This document shows, one piece after another, positions 1 to 5,479 of a stretch of 5,884 bases of DNA. Both the position numbers and the translations under genes were made by a program. The stretch is taken from positions 1 to 5,884 of the forward strand of contig CAMOZD010000086.1 in NCBI GenBank assembly GCA_946630645.1. Reading direction: 5' to 3'. The notes below the pieces were generated by a model. The model ran no database searches. It was not told the DNA's origin and saw nothing but the letters and a program-made list of their open reading frames with translations. The DNA is from an uncultured Lachnospiraceae bacterium (lineage in GTDB: Bacteria > Bacillota > Clostridia > Lachnospirales > Lachnospiraceae). Positions within the stretch are counted from its first letter, which is position 1. Every line of letters begins with the position of its first letter.

Positions 1-318
1 CTTGTGGATCAGCATGATTCCCAGAGAGTAGAGGGTGATCACACCCAGGCCGCCAACCTGGATCAGCAGAAGAATGATGACCTGGCCGAAGAGGGACCAG
101 TGGGCATAGGTGTCTACCACCACCAGACCAGTCACACAGATGGAGGTGGTGGATGTGAAGAGGGCCGTTAAAAAACTGGTCTCTCTGCCCGGCTGGCTGG
201 CAAAGGGCAGCATAAGCAGCAGGGCTCCTATGATAATGGCCCACAAAAATCCGAAAATGATAATTCTCGTGGAGTTAAGCTTGATATTTTCTTTTAGAAA
301 TTGTTTGATAAAATTCAT
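1..318 (-). CDS. ktrB: KtrB/TrkH-family potassium uptake transmembrane subunit, N-terminal part (runs off left edge)
   Basis: This is the membrane pore subunit of a Ktr/Trk potassium uptake system, normally gated by a cytoplasmic KtrA/TrkA RCK subunit whose gene is not in the window. The 106 visible codons hold a basic cytoplasmic start, a first membrane helix (about residues 19-40), a re-entrant pore loop with TSTTSICVTGL (about 55-65) and a second helix with the VGGLGVITLYSLG segment (about 88-100). The SICVTGL stretch is the first selectivity-filter loop typical of the family. Full KtrB proteins are about 440-460 aa, so roughly three quarters lies outside. I chose the ATG at 318 because AAGGA sits 7 nt upstream; the in-frame ATG at 324 would leave only 1 nt after that site. 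TrkH is the alternative name; the short N-terminus favours KtrB. Confidence 0.9.
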   Translation of the reverse strand, partial: MNFIKQFLKENIKLNSTRIIIFGFLWAIIIGALLLMLPFASQPGRETSFLTALFTSTTSICVTGLVVVDTYAHWSLFGQVIILLLIQVGGLGVITLYSLGIMLIHK

Positions 319-466
319 CGTCATGTCCTTAAAAATCGGGGTTTATGTGTTTGTTCTCTGGCTAAGCTGCCGGCTCATATGCCGGAATGCATGCAGACTT
401 AATAGGCGGTTGATTATTCCGCCGCCGGTAAAGGCCCTGCATTTCCCCGGGGGGACTTGTTTGCCT
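319..466 (-). promoter_or_regulatory. Hairpin-rich 5' leader of the ktrB-like gene
   Basis: The probable transcript leader of about 148 nt contains several inverted repeats: an outer TGCAG/CTGCA pair (392-396 with 437-441) enclosing GGCGG/CCGCC (405-409 with 419-423), and a separate CCGGC/GCCGG hairpin (370-385). A CCCCGGGG palindrome lies close to the inferred start of transcription. Clostridial and bacillar ktr genes are often controlled by the c-di-AMP (ydaO) riboswitch, but I cannot see its conserved blocks here and the leader is short for it. The pairs are directly visible; a regulatory role is inference. Confidence 0.3.
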
Positions 467-472
467 GCACTT

Positions 473-481
473 ACTATACCA
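473..481 (-). promoter_or_regulatory. Extended -10 promoter for the ktrB-like gene
   Basis: On the minus strand the sequence reads TGGTATAGT, a TGn extension joined to a -10 box differing from TATAAT at one base. No good TTGACA lies 17 nt upstream (ATTTAA is the best match), which is usual for extended -10 promoters. Transcription would start near 466, giving the structured leader before the start codon at 318. Confidence 0.5.
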
Positions 482-648
482 CAAATTCCTTCTGGTTAAA
501 TAAGAAAATCAAAAGGGACGGATGTCTTTTTACTCTGTTCCAAATCATAAGCCGGATTGCCGGAAAGGGTATTTTACAGGGAGGGAACCCGGTCTGCTGT
601 AAGTCCTGAAATCATGATTAAGGTCTTTCCCTATGAGAGGACTTATTT

Positions 649-697
649 TATAATAGAGGAGATAAGGACAGATTTGGATGGCATCTATAAATATAAT
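649..697 (+). promoter_or_regulatory. Two candidate -10 boxes driving the plus-strand unit
   Basis: Perfect TATAAT hexamers occur at 649-654 and 692-697, ahead of the pseudogene start at 751. Neither has a convincing -35 at 16-18 nt (TTTCCC and CAGATT are the corresponding hexamers), so use of either is uncertain in this AT-rich stretch. If active, the promoter now transcribes a broken gene and could read on into the operon that begins at 1206, since no terminator is visible between. Confidence 0.35.
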
Positions 698-750
698 TGT
701 AAAGTGAGAAGAGACCGCAGGGTCTGGATGCTGGCAGAGAGGTAGGAATT

Positions 751-981
751 ATGAGAATTGCATTTGTCGGGACAGGGATCATGGGAGCTTCCATGATCAT
801 GAATTTTATGAAGGCAGGTCACAGCCTGACCGTATATAACAGGACCAAAAGTAAGGCGGATGGGGTAGTGGCTGCCGGAGCCGTCTGGAAGGACAGTCTG
901 GCGGAATGTGTCAGGGGGGCTGAAGCAGTCATCACCATCATCGGCTTCCCCAAGGATGTGGAAGAGGTGTATTTCGAGTAG
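751..981 (+). pseudogene. Truncated 3-hydroxyisobutyrate dehydrogenase-family (beta-hydroxyacid dehydrogenase) gene, N-terminal fragment
   Basis: The 76 residues start with MRIAFVGTGIMGASM, the N-terminal Rossmann signature (GxGxMG) of the beta-hydroxyacid dehydrogenase family (3-hydroxyisobutyrate dehydrogenase, tartronate semialdehyde reductase). They continue through VYNRT at the end of strand beta-2, whose Arg is typical of NADP-preferring members, to AEAVITIIGFPKDVEEVYF. At that point, just past the nucleotide-binding half, a TAG stop follows. Intact members are about 290 aa, so the substrate-binding and catalytic parts (the catalytic Lys region and the all-helical C-terminal domain) are missing. 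A ribosome site (GAGAGG, 8 nt before ATG) is still present, so the fragment may be translated, but it should not be an active dehydrogenase. A sequencing error at one stop cannot explain it, because the downstream DNA does not continue the family sequence. Confidence 0.85.
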
Positions 982-1127
982 ATCGTCAAGCATTTTCCCA
1001 TTGGAAAAGGTTTTTCCGGTCTGGAAATGAGATTGTAAAATGAGACTGTGAATAGAAGTGGATCGGAAGGCCTGGCTGGACAGGCCTGGCTGCCGCTAAA
1101 ATTCCTGCCGGTGCCCAAAATTCATAG
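982..1127 (+). pseudogene. Likely decayed C-terminal remnant of the same dehydrogenase gene
   Basis: Patches resembling the end of beta-hydroxyacid dehydrogenases appear in the expected order but with shifts of frame. VKHF is at 985-996 (family FVKHFIKDM), EM at 1024-1029 (family EEMGL), a GCCTGGCT patch sits near 1074 (family PGLAL), and LAAAKIPAGAQ starts at 1086 (family LAAAG...GTQ). The spacings, 39, 62 and 24 nt between patches, are close to the 48, 54 and 27 nt I would expect from recalled family sequences. This suggests one large internal deletion (about 150 codons between the two parts), then small indels and stops. Each patch alone is weak; the order and spacing are the argument. The alternative is non-coding sequence with chance matches. 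Confidence 0.4.
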
Positions 1128-1137
1128 AAATGAAACA

Positions 1138-1155
1138 TTTATCTTGTATGATAAG
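1138..1155 (+). promoter_or_regulatory. Candidate -10 box with overlapping dyad ahead of the four-gene operon
   Basis: TATGAT at 1147-1152 matches TATAAT at five of six positions. It lies within a TTATC/GATAA inverted repeat (1139-1143 with 1150-1154, loop TTGTAT), which could be an operator or may be coincidental. No good -35 box is found at 16-18 nt, so confidence is low. A start near 1159 would give a leader of about 47 nt ending in the strong GAGGAGG ribosome site at 1193-1199. Confidence 0.25.
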
Positions 1156-1205
1156 CTAAGGCCGGGCAAGCAGGTCCGGCAGACAGATAAAAGAGGAGGA
1201 AGTCC

Positions 1206-1787
1206 ATGAGTGATTTTAAGGTGTATACTAATCCCAATTTCAAGAAAACAAGACCGGTCCAGAAGGTGGAAGAAGTGGAACTGACCATGCTGCCGCCGGA
1301 GAAGCTGGTGGATCAGTATTTTGCGTCTGCCTTTTTCTTCCTTGCCATGAAGGACCATGGCGGCTGGTATGTGGCAGAGGAGATCCCTGAGGAGGAGGGT
1401 CCTGTACCTGAGATGTATCCCCTCCTTGAGCGCAACCTGGAGGAACTCTATGGGGGAACCAGGGAGTACCGGGAGGCAGGCCAGATTTCATTTGGCAGCC
1501 TGCTCTATACCTATTCTGAAGAAGAACAGGATTTTCTTTCCCTGATTGGGGAGATGATTTTTCCTTCTTTTATAGAATTTCTCCGCCAGGCCCTGCTGAT
1601 TCTCAATGAAGACCTGATCTACCATCCTGAGGGCGAACAGATTGTGGGAGCCTATTTTGAGGAAATCTCTGAAAATGGAGACCTGGATGAGATGATGCAG
1701 AGGGTTATGGGGATTCTGGACGAGCCCGATAATGTCAGACACATGCTTTTTGAACTTGATCAGGATGAGGAGGAAGAGATATGGTAA
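1206..1787 (+). CDS. Acidic hypothetical protein, first gene of probable operon
   Basis: I do not recognise this 193-residue protein. It has no signal peptide, no membrane helix and no catalytic motif I can name. It opens with a short basic stretch (residues 5-20), then becomes strongly acidic, ending in DQDEEEEIW. Hydrophobic segments that look like buried helices of a soluble fold are present at about 38-48 (QYFASAFFFLA) and 112-133. The start is well supported: GAGGAGG ends 6 nt before the ATG at 1206. Its stop overlaps the start of the next gene by 7 nt, and an AGGAGG inside its last codons serves that gene, so the two products are probably made together and may interact. Coding bias matches its neighbours. 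It could be a lineage-specific regulatory or adaptor protein, but nothing in the sequence shows this. Confidence 0.8.
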   Translation: MSDFKVYTNPNFKKTRPVQKVEEVELTMLPPEKLVDQYFASAFFFLAMKDHGGWYVAEEIPEEEGPVPEMYPLLERNLEELYGGTREYREAGQISFGSLLYTYSEEEQDFLSLIGEMIFPSFIEFLRQALLILNEDLIYHPEGEQIVGAYFEEISENGDLDEMMQRVMGILDEPDNVRHMLFELDQDEEEEIW

Positions 1788-2182
1788 CAACTTATAAGGA
1801 ATATCTGGGGAAAACATCGGTGTTAACCTTTGAGGATATGACCAGGATCCATGAGGCTATGCTGCAGGAACTGCTGGGCGATCCGGAGGCCGAGGCCCTC
1901 TATGACCGTCTGGTCAGGGCCGGGACTCTCTATGTGGAGACCAGGGCCGGCTGGAAGCTTATGGCCAAGGATGTGCGCCGGGAGCGCAATGACGAAAGGA
2001 CGGCCAGACATAACAGCGTGATAACAGGCCTGGATCTGCTGGCAGATTACCTGAAGGAAAAAGGAGCCTCCACAGACTGGAGAGATGAGATCGGCTATGA
2101 GGCAGTGGACAAGGTGAACCGGAAGCGCTGTGGTGATTTCGGCTGCTATCTGGCCTTTATCAATGCCATCAATGCCCGTTAG
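1781..2182 (+). CDS. Small hypothetical protein, translationally coupled to the gene before it
   Basis: This 133-residue soluble protein has no signal peptide or membrane segment. The ATG lies inside the last codons of the upstream gene, with AGGAGG about 7 nt upstream, so coupling is likely. It appears helical: an acidic N-terminal half (HEAMLQELLGDPEAEALYDRL, residues 24-44) is followed by an Arg/Lys-rich segment (MAKDVRRERNDERTARH, 61-77) and an ordered C-terminal stretch with TDWRDEIG (98-105) and RKRCGDFGCYLAFINAINAR at the very end. The last motif, with its invariant-looking GDF and terminal INAR, faintly recalls uncharacterised clostridial DUF3232-type proteins of similar length. I recall that family only loosely, so the link is tentative. 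No function can be assigned. The acidic partner upstream and the basic patch here would suit a complex, but that is inference. Confidence 0.8.
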   Translation: MVTTYKEYLGKTSVLTFEDMTRIHEAMLQELLGDPEAEALYDRLVRAGTLYVETRAGWKLMAKDVRRERNDERTARHNSVITGLDLLADYLKEKGASTDWRDEIGYEAVDKVNRKRCGDFGCYLAFINAINAR

Positions 2183-2190
2183 AGGGCCAT

Positions 2191-2263
2191 CGGGCAGAGG
2201 CCTGCAGTACAAGGAAGCAGGTTTTTGCGGCCTGAGTGTATGACTCGGGGAGCAGACTGCCCG
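2191..2263 (+). promoter_or_regulatory. Candidate structured RNA (three-way junction) before the dehydrogenase gene
   Basis: The 108-nt gap between the orphan pair and the dehydrogenase can fold with a closing stem CGGGCAG/CTGCCCG (2191-2197 with 2257-2263) around two hairpins, CCTGC/GCAGG (2201-2205 with 2217-2221) and CCTGAGT/ACTCGGG (2231-2237 with 2243-2249, one G-U pair). A five-T run follows the first hairpin, and AGGCC/GGCCT (2198-2202 with 2229-2233) offers an exclusive alternative pairing. The ribosome site of the next gene starts about 12 nt after the closing stem. It matches no riboswitch class I know. It could be an intra-operon regulator, a processing or attenuation element, or chance pairing in GC-rich DNA. 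Confidence 0.3.
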
Positions 2264-2290
2264 GACCAGTCCATGGGAGGAGTGTAAATT

Positions 2291-3244
2291 ATGGATGAAT
2301 TTGGAATGTTGAGAAGAAAGGTTGCCATTATCGGAGCAGGTTACGTAGGTTCGTCCATAGCCTACGCCCTGACCATCCGCCAGCTGGCCAGAGAGATTAT
2401 TCTCATTGATATCAATGAGCAGAAGACAGAAGGAGAGGCCCTGGATATCCAGCACGGTATTCCGGACATGGGTATTTCTTCTGTCCGGGCAGGCTCCTAT
2501 GCGGACTGTTCCGGCTGTGACCTGATTATCATCACGGCGGGCCGGAACCGGAAGCCCGGGGAGACCCGGCTTGACCTGATCGAGGCTAACTCTGCCATCT
2601 TAAAAGATGTGACAGACCAGCTCAATAAGTATTACACAAAGGGAGTCATCATGATAGTCAGCAATCCGGTGGATGTCCTTGTCTACCAGTGCAGCCGCTG
2701 GATGGACCTGCCCAACGGTATGGTTTTCGGGACCGGCTGTATCCTGGATTCCTCCAGAATGACCCGGCTTATCGCCGACTATACCCGGCTTAACACGGAG
2801 GTGGTCAAGGCCAATGTGGTCGGTGAGCACGGAGATGCCCAGATTCCCATCTGGAGCAGGGTTTCCATTGCCGGCGTTCCCATTGAGGAGTACTGTGAGA
2901 ATGTCCATCTGGACTGGAACCAGCAGGTGAGAGACCGGATCAGCAATAAGGTCAGGACTATGGGGGCAACCATCATTAAGGACAAGGGCAGGACCCATTA
3001 TGGTATCGCAACCTGTGTCTGCTATCTGGCTCAGGCTGTGCTGAACCAGCGGCTTACCATAGCCCCGGTCTCTACTGTATTCCAGGGCGAGTACGGTATT
3101 AAAGACGTCAGCCTTAGTGTCCCGTCCATCATCGGTGTCAACGGTGTCCAGCAGAGGCTGGAGGAAAGATGGGCCGAGGATGAATTCCAGGCCTTCCGGC
3201 GGTCGGCGGCAAAGATGGACCAGGTGCTGAGAAAGCTGAGATAG
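2291..3244 (+). CDS. L-lactate/malate dehydrogenase-family oxidoreductase with Arg at the specificity position
   Basis: This is a cytoplasmic NAD-dependent 2-hydroxyacid dehydrogenase of the LDH/MDH superfamily, and 317 aa is the normal full length. Visible landmarks are the Rossmann loop GAGYVGSS (15-22), Asp40 ending beta-2 (NAD choice), the active-site loop GRNRKPGETR (84-93), SNPVD with Asn125, LDSSR with Asp153 and Arg156, GEHGD with catalytic His180, and Thr235 in GRTHYG. In LDH numbering these are N140, D168, R171, H195 and T246, all as in LDH. Residue 102, Gln in classical LDH, is Arg87 here, as in malate dehydrogenase, while Arg93 keeps the R109 role. The true substrate is therefore open: pyruvate/lactate, oxaloacetate/malate or another 2-oxoacid. 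The start is supported by GGGAGGAG, 8 nt upstream. The next gene begins 24 nt after the stop, so they are probably cotranscribed. Confidence 0.9.
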   Translation: MDEFGMLRRKVAIIGAGYVGSSIAYALTIRQLAREIILIDINEQKTEGEALDIQHGIPDMGISSVRAGSYADCSGCDLIIITAGRNRKPGETRLDLIEANSAILKDVTDQLNKYYTKGVIMIVSNPVDVLVYQCSRWMDLPNGMVFGTGCILDSSRMTRLIADYTRLNTEVVKANVVGEHGDAQIPIWSRVSIAGVPIEEYCENVHLDWNQQVRDRISNKVRTMGATIIKDKGRTHYGIATCVCYLAQAVLNQRLTIAPVSTVFQGEYGIKDVSLSVPSIIGVNGVQQRLEERWAEDEFQAFRRSAAKMDQVLRKLR

Positions 3245-3268
3245 GATTTAAGATACGACAGGAGACAG

Positions 3269-5236
3269 GTGAGGCTGGACCGGAAGGGAAAAGACAGCTT
3301 CTCCGTTACAGGCATGAAAATGGATAGAAATGGAAAAAGATACCGAAGGGCCTCCGGGAAAGAATCCGGGGGTTCTTCGGGTGTAAAAAACAGAAACCGT
3401 AAAATAGCCGCTCTGCTGGTACTGGTTTTTCTGGCGGCAGCCGGGATTTATACCATGTATTCTTCCGTGAAGCCGGGGACCTTTTCCATGGTTATGGAAC
3501 CGGGAAGTAAGAGAAAGGTAGGCGGCGATTATAAGGATTGGGAGTCCAGTAATCCGACCGTAGTCGAGGTGGACCAGAAGGGGAACCTGTCTGCCCTTCG
3601 TGTGGGCAGGGCTACAGTGACTGCCCAGGGAGACTGGGGCCGGTCCTACAAGTGCCAGGTGACCGTCTGCGCCATCAATGAAAAAGACCTGGTCCTGGCT
3701 GCCGGTGACAGCTTCCAGCTGCAGCTGGAGGGAGCCGAGAATCAGAAAGTCCGCTGGGAATCAGCGGACAAGAGAGTGGCCTCCGTGGATGACCAGGGTC
3801 TGGTGAAAGCAGTCAAGGGAGGGTCGGTTCTCATTTTCTGCCGTGTCGGGGATTATGAGATTAAATGCCGGGTAAATATCCCTTCTCTGGCCCAGGATAC
3901 CCTTGTCCTTTCCAGGCAGGGCTATGCCCGGATTAAGATTTTAAATGGCGGTCAGGAAGAGGTAAGCTACTGGTCCGGCGATGAAAGGGTAGCCAGGGTT
4001 TCCGAAGACGGTTTGGTCACAGGCCTGGAGGAAGGGATTACGACGATCTACTGCCAGCTTGGCGACGTAACTCTCAACCAGGAAGTGGAAGTGACGGCCA
4101 TGGATGAAGCCAGTCTGGTCATCACCCCCGGCCAGACCTACAAAATCAATGTAAATGGAATTGCCGGTGGTAAATGGTCCAGTGAGGATCCCTCCATCGC
4201 CAGTGTGGACCAGAATGGCAGGGTTACAGGTATGAAGCTGGGCCACACCAGGGTTAAGATGGTTAAGGATGGCTCTACTTTTCTCACTGATGTCTCTGTG
4301 GCCGGTCTGGAGGAGACGGAGGTCACCATAAGCCTGGATGAAGGGACCTACACCCCCCAGCTGGTCGGGGCCAGCGGTCCTGTGGAAATCACTGTGGAAA
4401 ATGAAGAGGTGGCTGAGGGGGGCCAGGGCCAGATTATTTTAAAGGCAGCCGGAGATACCCGTGTCTATGTCAGCTGCCAGGAGGCGGTGATGGAGCTTGT
4501 TCTCCATGTTACCGTGCCCCAGAAACTGGTGACCAATATGACAGACCTGCCCATGGAGACCAGGAAGGCCAGGGTTACAGTGACGATCCACTCCTATCCA
4601 GGGGACAGGACCTACACTGTATTCAACCAGGCTGACGGAAAAAACAAAACCAGAAAGTTTCCCCACTATATGCCTGCCCACGGATGTGCCGCCTGCTCTA
4701 CCTCTGTGGTATTGACCGGTTTCGGCATCCCTATGACTCCGGCAGATATGGTGGAAAAGGTGGAGCGGGTAGTGCTGGGCGATAAGTGGGAGAAAAATTA
4801 TTCCAGGGACCACAGGCACCGCATGCCCATGACCTTATATGGGATTACCAGGGTCTTAGACCGCTATAAGATTGCCAATACTTACGTCAGGACCTTCAAG
4901 GACGGCGAGGCCAAAAAACAGATTCTGGAGCATCTGCTGACTGGCAGGCCGGTGATTTTTGAGGTGAAGAATTATAACCGCTACAAAAATAAAAAGAGTA
5001 CGAAATGGGCTAATTCTTACCACACTATGGTTTTTCTGGGTGTGACAGATACGGGAAAGGTGATTGTGGCTGACCCGGCCAACCGGTCCTCTAAAACCTT
5101 CGGGACCATGGGCCGGCTCAAATATGTGGATATCGATGAGGTGATCCCCTACATGTTTTCCTGCACATCGGCCACTAAACACAACTATTTCAGTACTGGC
5201 GCTACCGCAGGAGGCTACATATTGATCGACCAGTAA
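3269..5236 (+). CDS. Membrane-anchored Big_2 repeat protein with C-terminal C39-like cysteine peptidase domain
   Basis: This 655-residue protein is probably anchored in the membrane and faces outward. Residues 1-45 are basic and cytoplasmic, and 46-65 form one hydrophobic signal-anchor helix without an obvious cleavage or lipobox site. About five Big_2-like Ig units follow (roughly 70-134, 139-204, 210-276, 282-344, 350-416). The first four carry the family's VASVDxxGxVxG...G pattern; the fifth is degenerate. The end (about 432-655) resembles the Peptidase_C39_2 papain-like fold: Gln454 in FNQ (oxyanion hole), Cys473 in HGCAACS (nucleophile), His585 in SYHTMVF and Asp602 in ADPAN. Such proteins are thought to act at the cell wall or on surface peptides; the substrate is unknown. 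The GTG start is chosen for AGGAG 4 nt upstream. ATG codons at residues 16 and 18 are alternatives with weaker sites and would keep the helix. Confidence 0.85.
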   Translation: MRLDRKGKDSFSVTGMKMDRNGKRYRRASGKESGGSSGVKNRNRKIAALLVLVFLAAAGIYTMYSSVKPGTFSMVMEPGSKRKVGGDYKDWESSNPTVVEVDQKGNLSALRVGRATVTAQGDWGRSYKCQVTVCAINEKDLVLAAGDSFQLQLEGAENQKVRWESADKRVASVDDQGLVKAVKGGSVLIFCRVGDYEIKCRVNIPSLAQDTLVLSRQGYARIKILNGGQEEVSYWSGDERVARVSEDGLVTGLEEGITTIYCQLGDVTLNQEVEVTAMDEASLVITPGQTYKINVNGIAGGKWSSEDPSIASVDQNGRVTGMKLGHTRVKMVKDGSTFLTDVSVAGLEETEVTISLDEGTYTPQLVGASGPVEITVENEEVAEGGQGQIILKAAGDTRVYVSCQEAVMELVLHVTVPQKLVTNMTDLPMETRKARVTVTIHSYPGDRTYTVFNQADGKNKTRKFPHYMPAHGCAACSTSVVLTGFGIPMTPADMVEKVERVVLGDKWEKNYSRDHRHRMPMTLYGITRVLDRYKIANTYVRTFKDGEAKKQILEHLLTGRPVIFEVKNYNRYKNKKSTKWANSYHTMVFLGVTDTGKVIVADPANRSSKTFGTMGRLKYVDIDEVIPYMFSCTSATKHNYFSTGATAGGYILIDQ

Positions 5237-5314
5237 AGATTCGACTGTTAAGCAGGAGCAGGCCTCTGCCTGGCGGGAAGACCAGGGCAGGAAATCCATT
5301 AACTTTTGTTCTGA

Positions 5315-5348
5315 AGATTTCAATCATTTCAAAATGATTTTTAAATCT
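5315..5348. repeat. AT-rich interrupted inverted repeat
   Basis: AGATTT (5315-5320) pairs with AAATCT (5343-5348), and AATCATT (5322-5328) pairs with AATGATT (5333-5339) around a TCAA loop. This gives 13 pairs with one small asymmetric internal bulge. It sits between the C39 gene and the strong terminator. It could be a secondary terminator or a 3'-end stabiliser. The T tract after the inner stem is only three to five bases, so it is not a clear terminator by itself. Confidence 0.4.
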
Positions 5349-5382
5349 CTCTGTCTTTACAGTGGCAGGGGTTAAAAAGAAA

Positions 5383-5446
5383 CTGCCGGACTAAGTGATG
5401 TGGAACCGTATTACAGTTCCCGCCACTTAGTCCGGCAGCTTTTTTT
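5383..5446. terminator. Strong bidirectional intrinsic terminator between convergent genes
   Basis: A perfect 15-bp stem, CTGCCGGACTAAGTG (5383-5397) with CACTTAGTCCGGCAG (5424-5438), is followed by a run of seven T (5440-5446). An inner GGAAC/GTTCC pair (5402-5406 with 5416-5420) extends the arm after a small internal loop. On the left flank AAAAAGAAA (5374-5382) supplies the U tract for the minus strand, so it can end both the operon read from the left and the malic enzyme gene read from the right, whose stop lies 33 nt away. Confidence 0.9.
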
Positions 5447-5479
5447 GTTAATTATATTATGGTGTTTTGCGGGGAGAGG

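Larger units (their letters stand above)
325..750. other. Divergent intergenic region between ktrB-like gene and pseudogene
   Basis: These 426 bases separate two divergently oriented genes. The left part is the ktrB leader and promoter (minus strand). The right part, from about 480, becomes AT-rich and carries the plus-strand -10 boxes at 649 and 692. A short open frame can be read from 557 to 745, but it has no ribosome binding site, overlaps both -10 boxes and has no recognisable protein motif, so I do not call it a gene. I see no tRNA, terminator or mobile-element end here. Confidence 0.6.

Noticed and set aside
110..499. Plus-strand open frame of 129 codons
   Set aside because: It is the reverse shadow of the ktrB-like gene and its promoter. 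The minus strand gives the clear selectivity-filter motif.
557..745. Open frame of 62 codons between the ktrB-like gene and the pseudogene
   Set aside because: No ribosome binding site, overlaps both -10 boxes, and has no family-like motif. Best explained as chance.
2201..2226. CCTGC/GCAGG hairpin followed by five T as an internal terminator
   Set aside because: The stem has only five strong pairs with an 11-nt loop and the T tract is broken by G. Too weak to call a terminator, so kept only as part of the junction candidate.
1823..2455. Minus-strand open frame of 210 codons
   Set aside because: It lies antisense to the 133-aa gene, the intergenic gap and the start of the dehydrogenase. Its sequence shows no protein features, and GC-rich coding DNA often leaves such shadows.
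4856..5323. Minus-strand open frame of 155 codons
   Set aside because: Antisense to the catalytic part of the C39-like domain, whose motifs on the plus strand are convincing.
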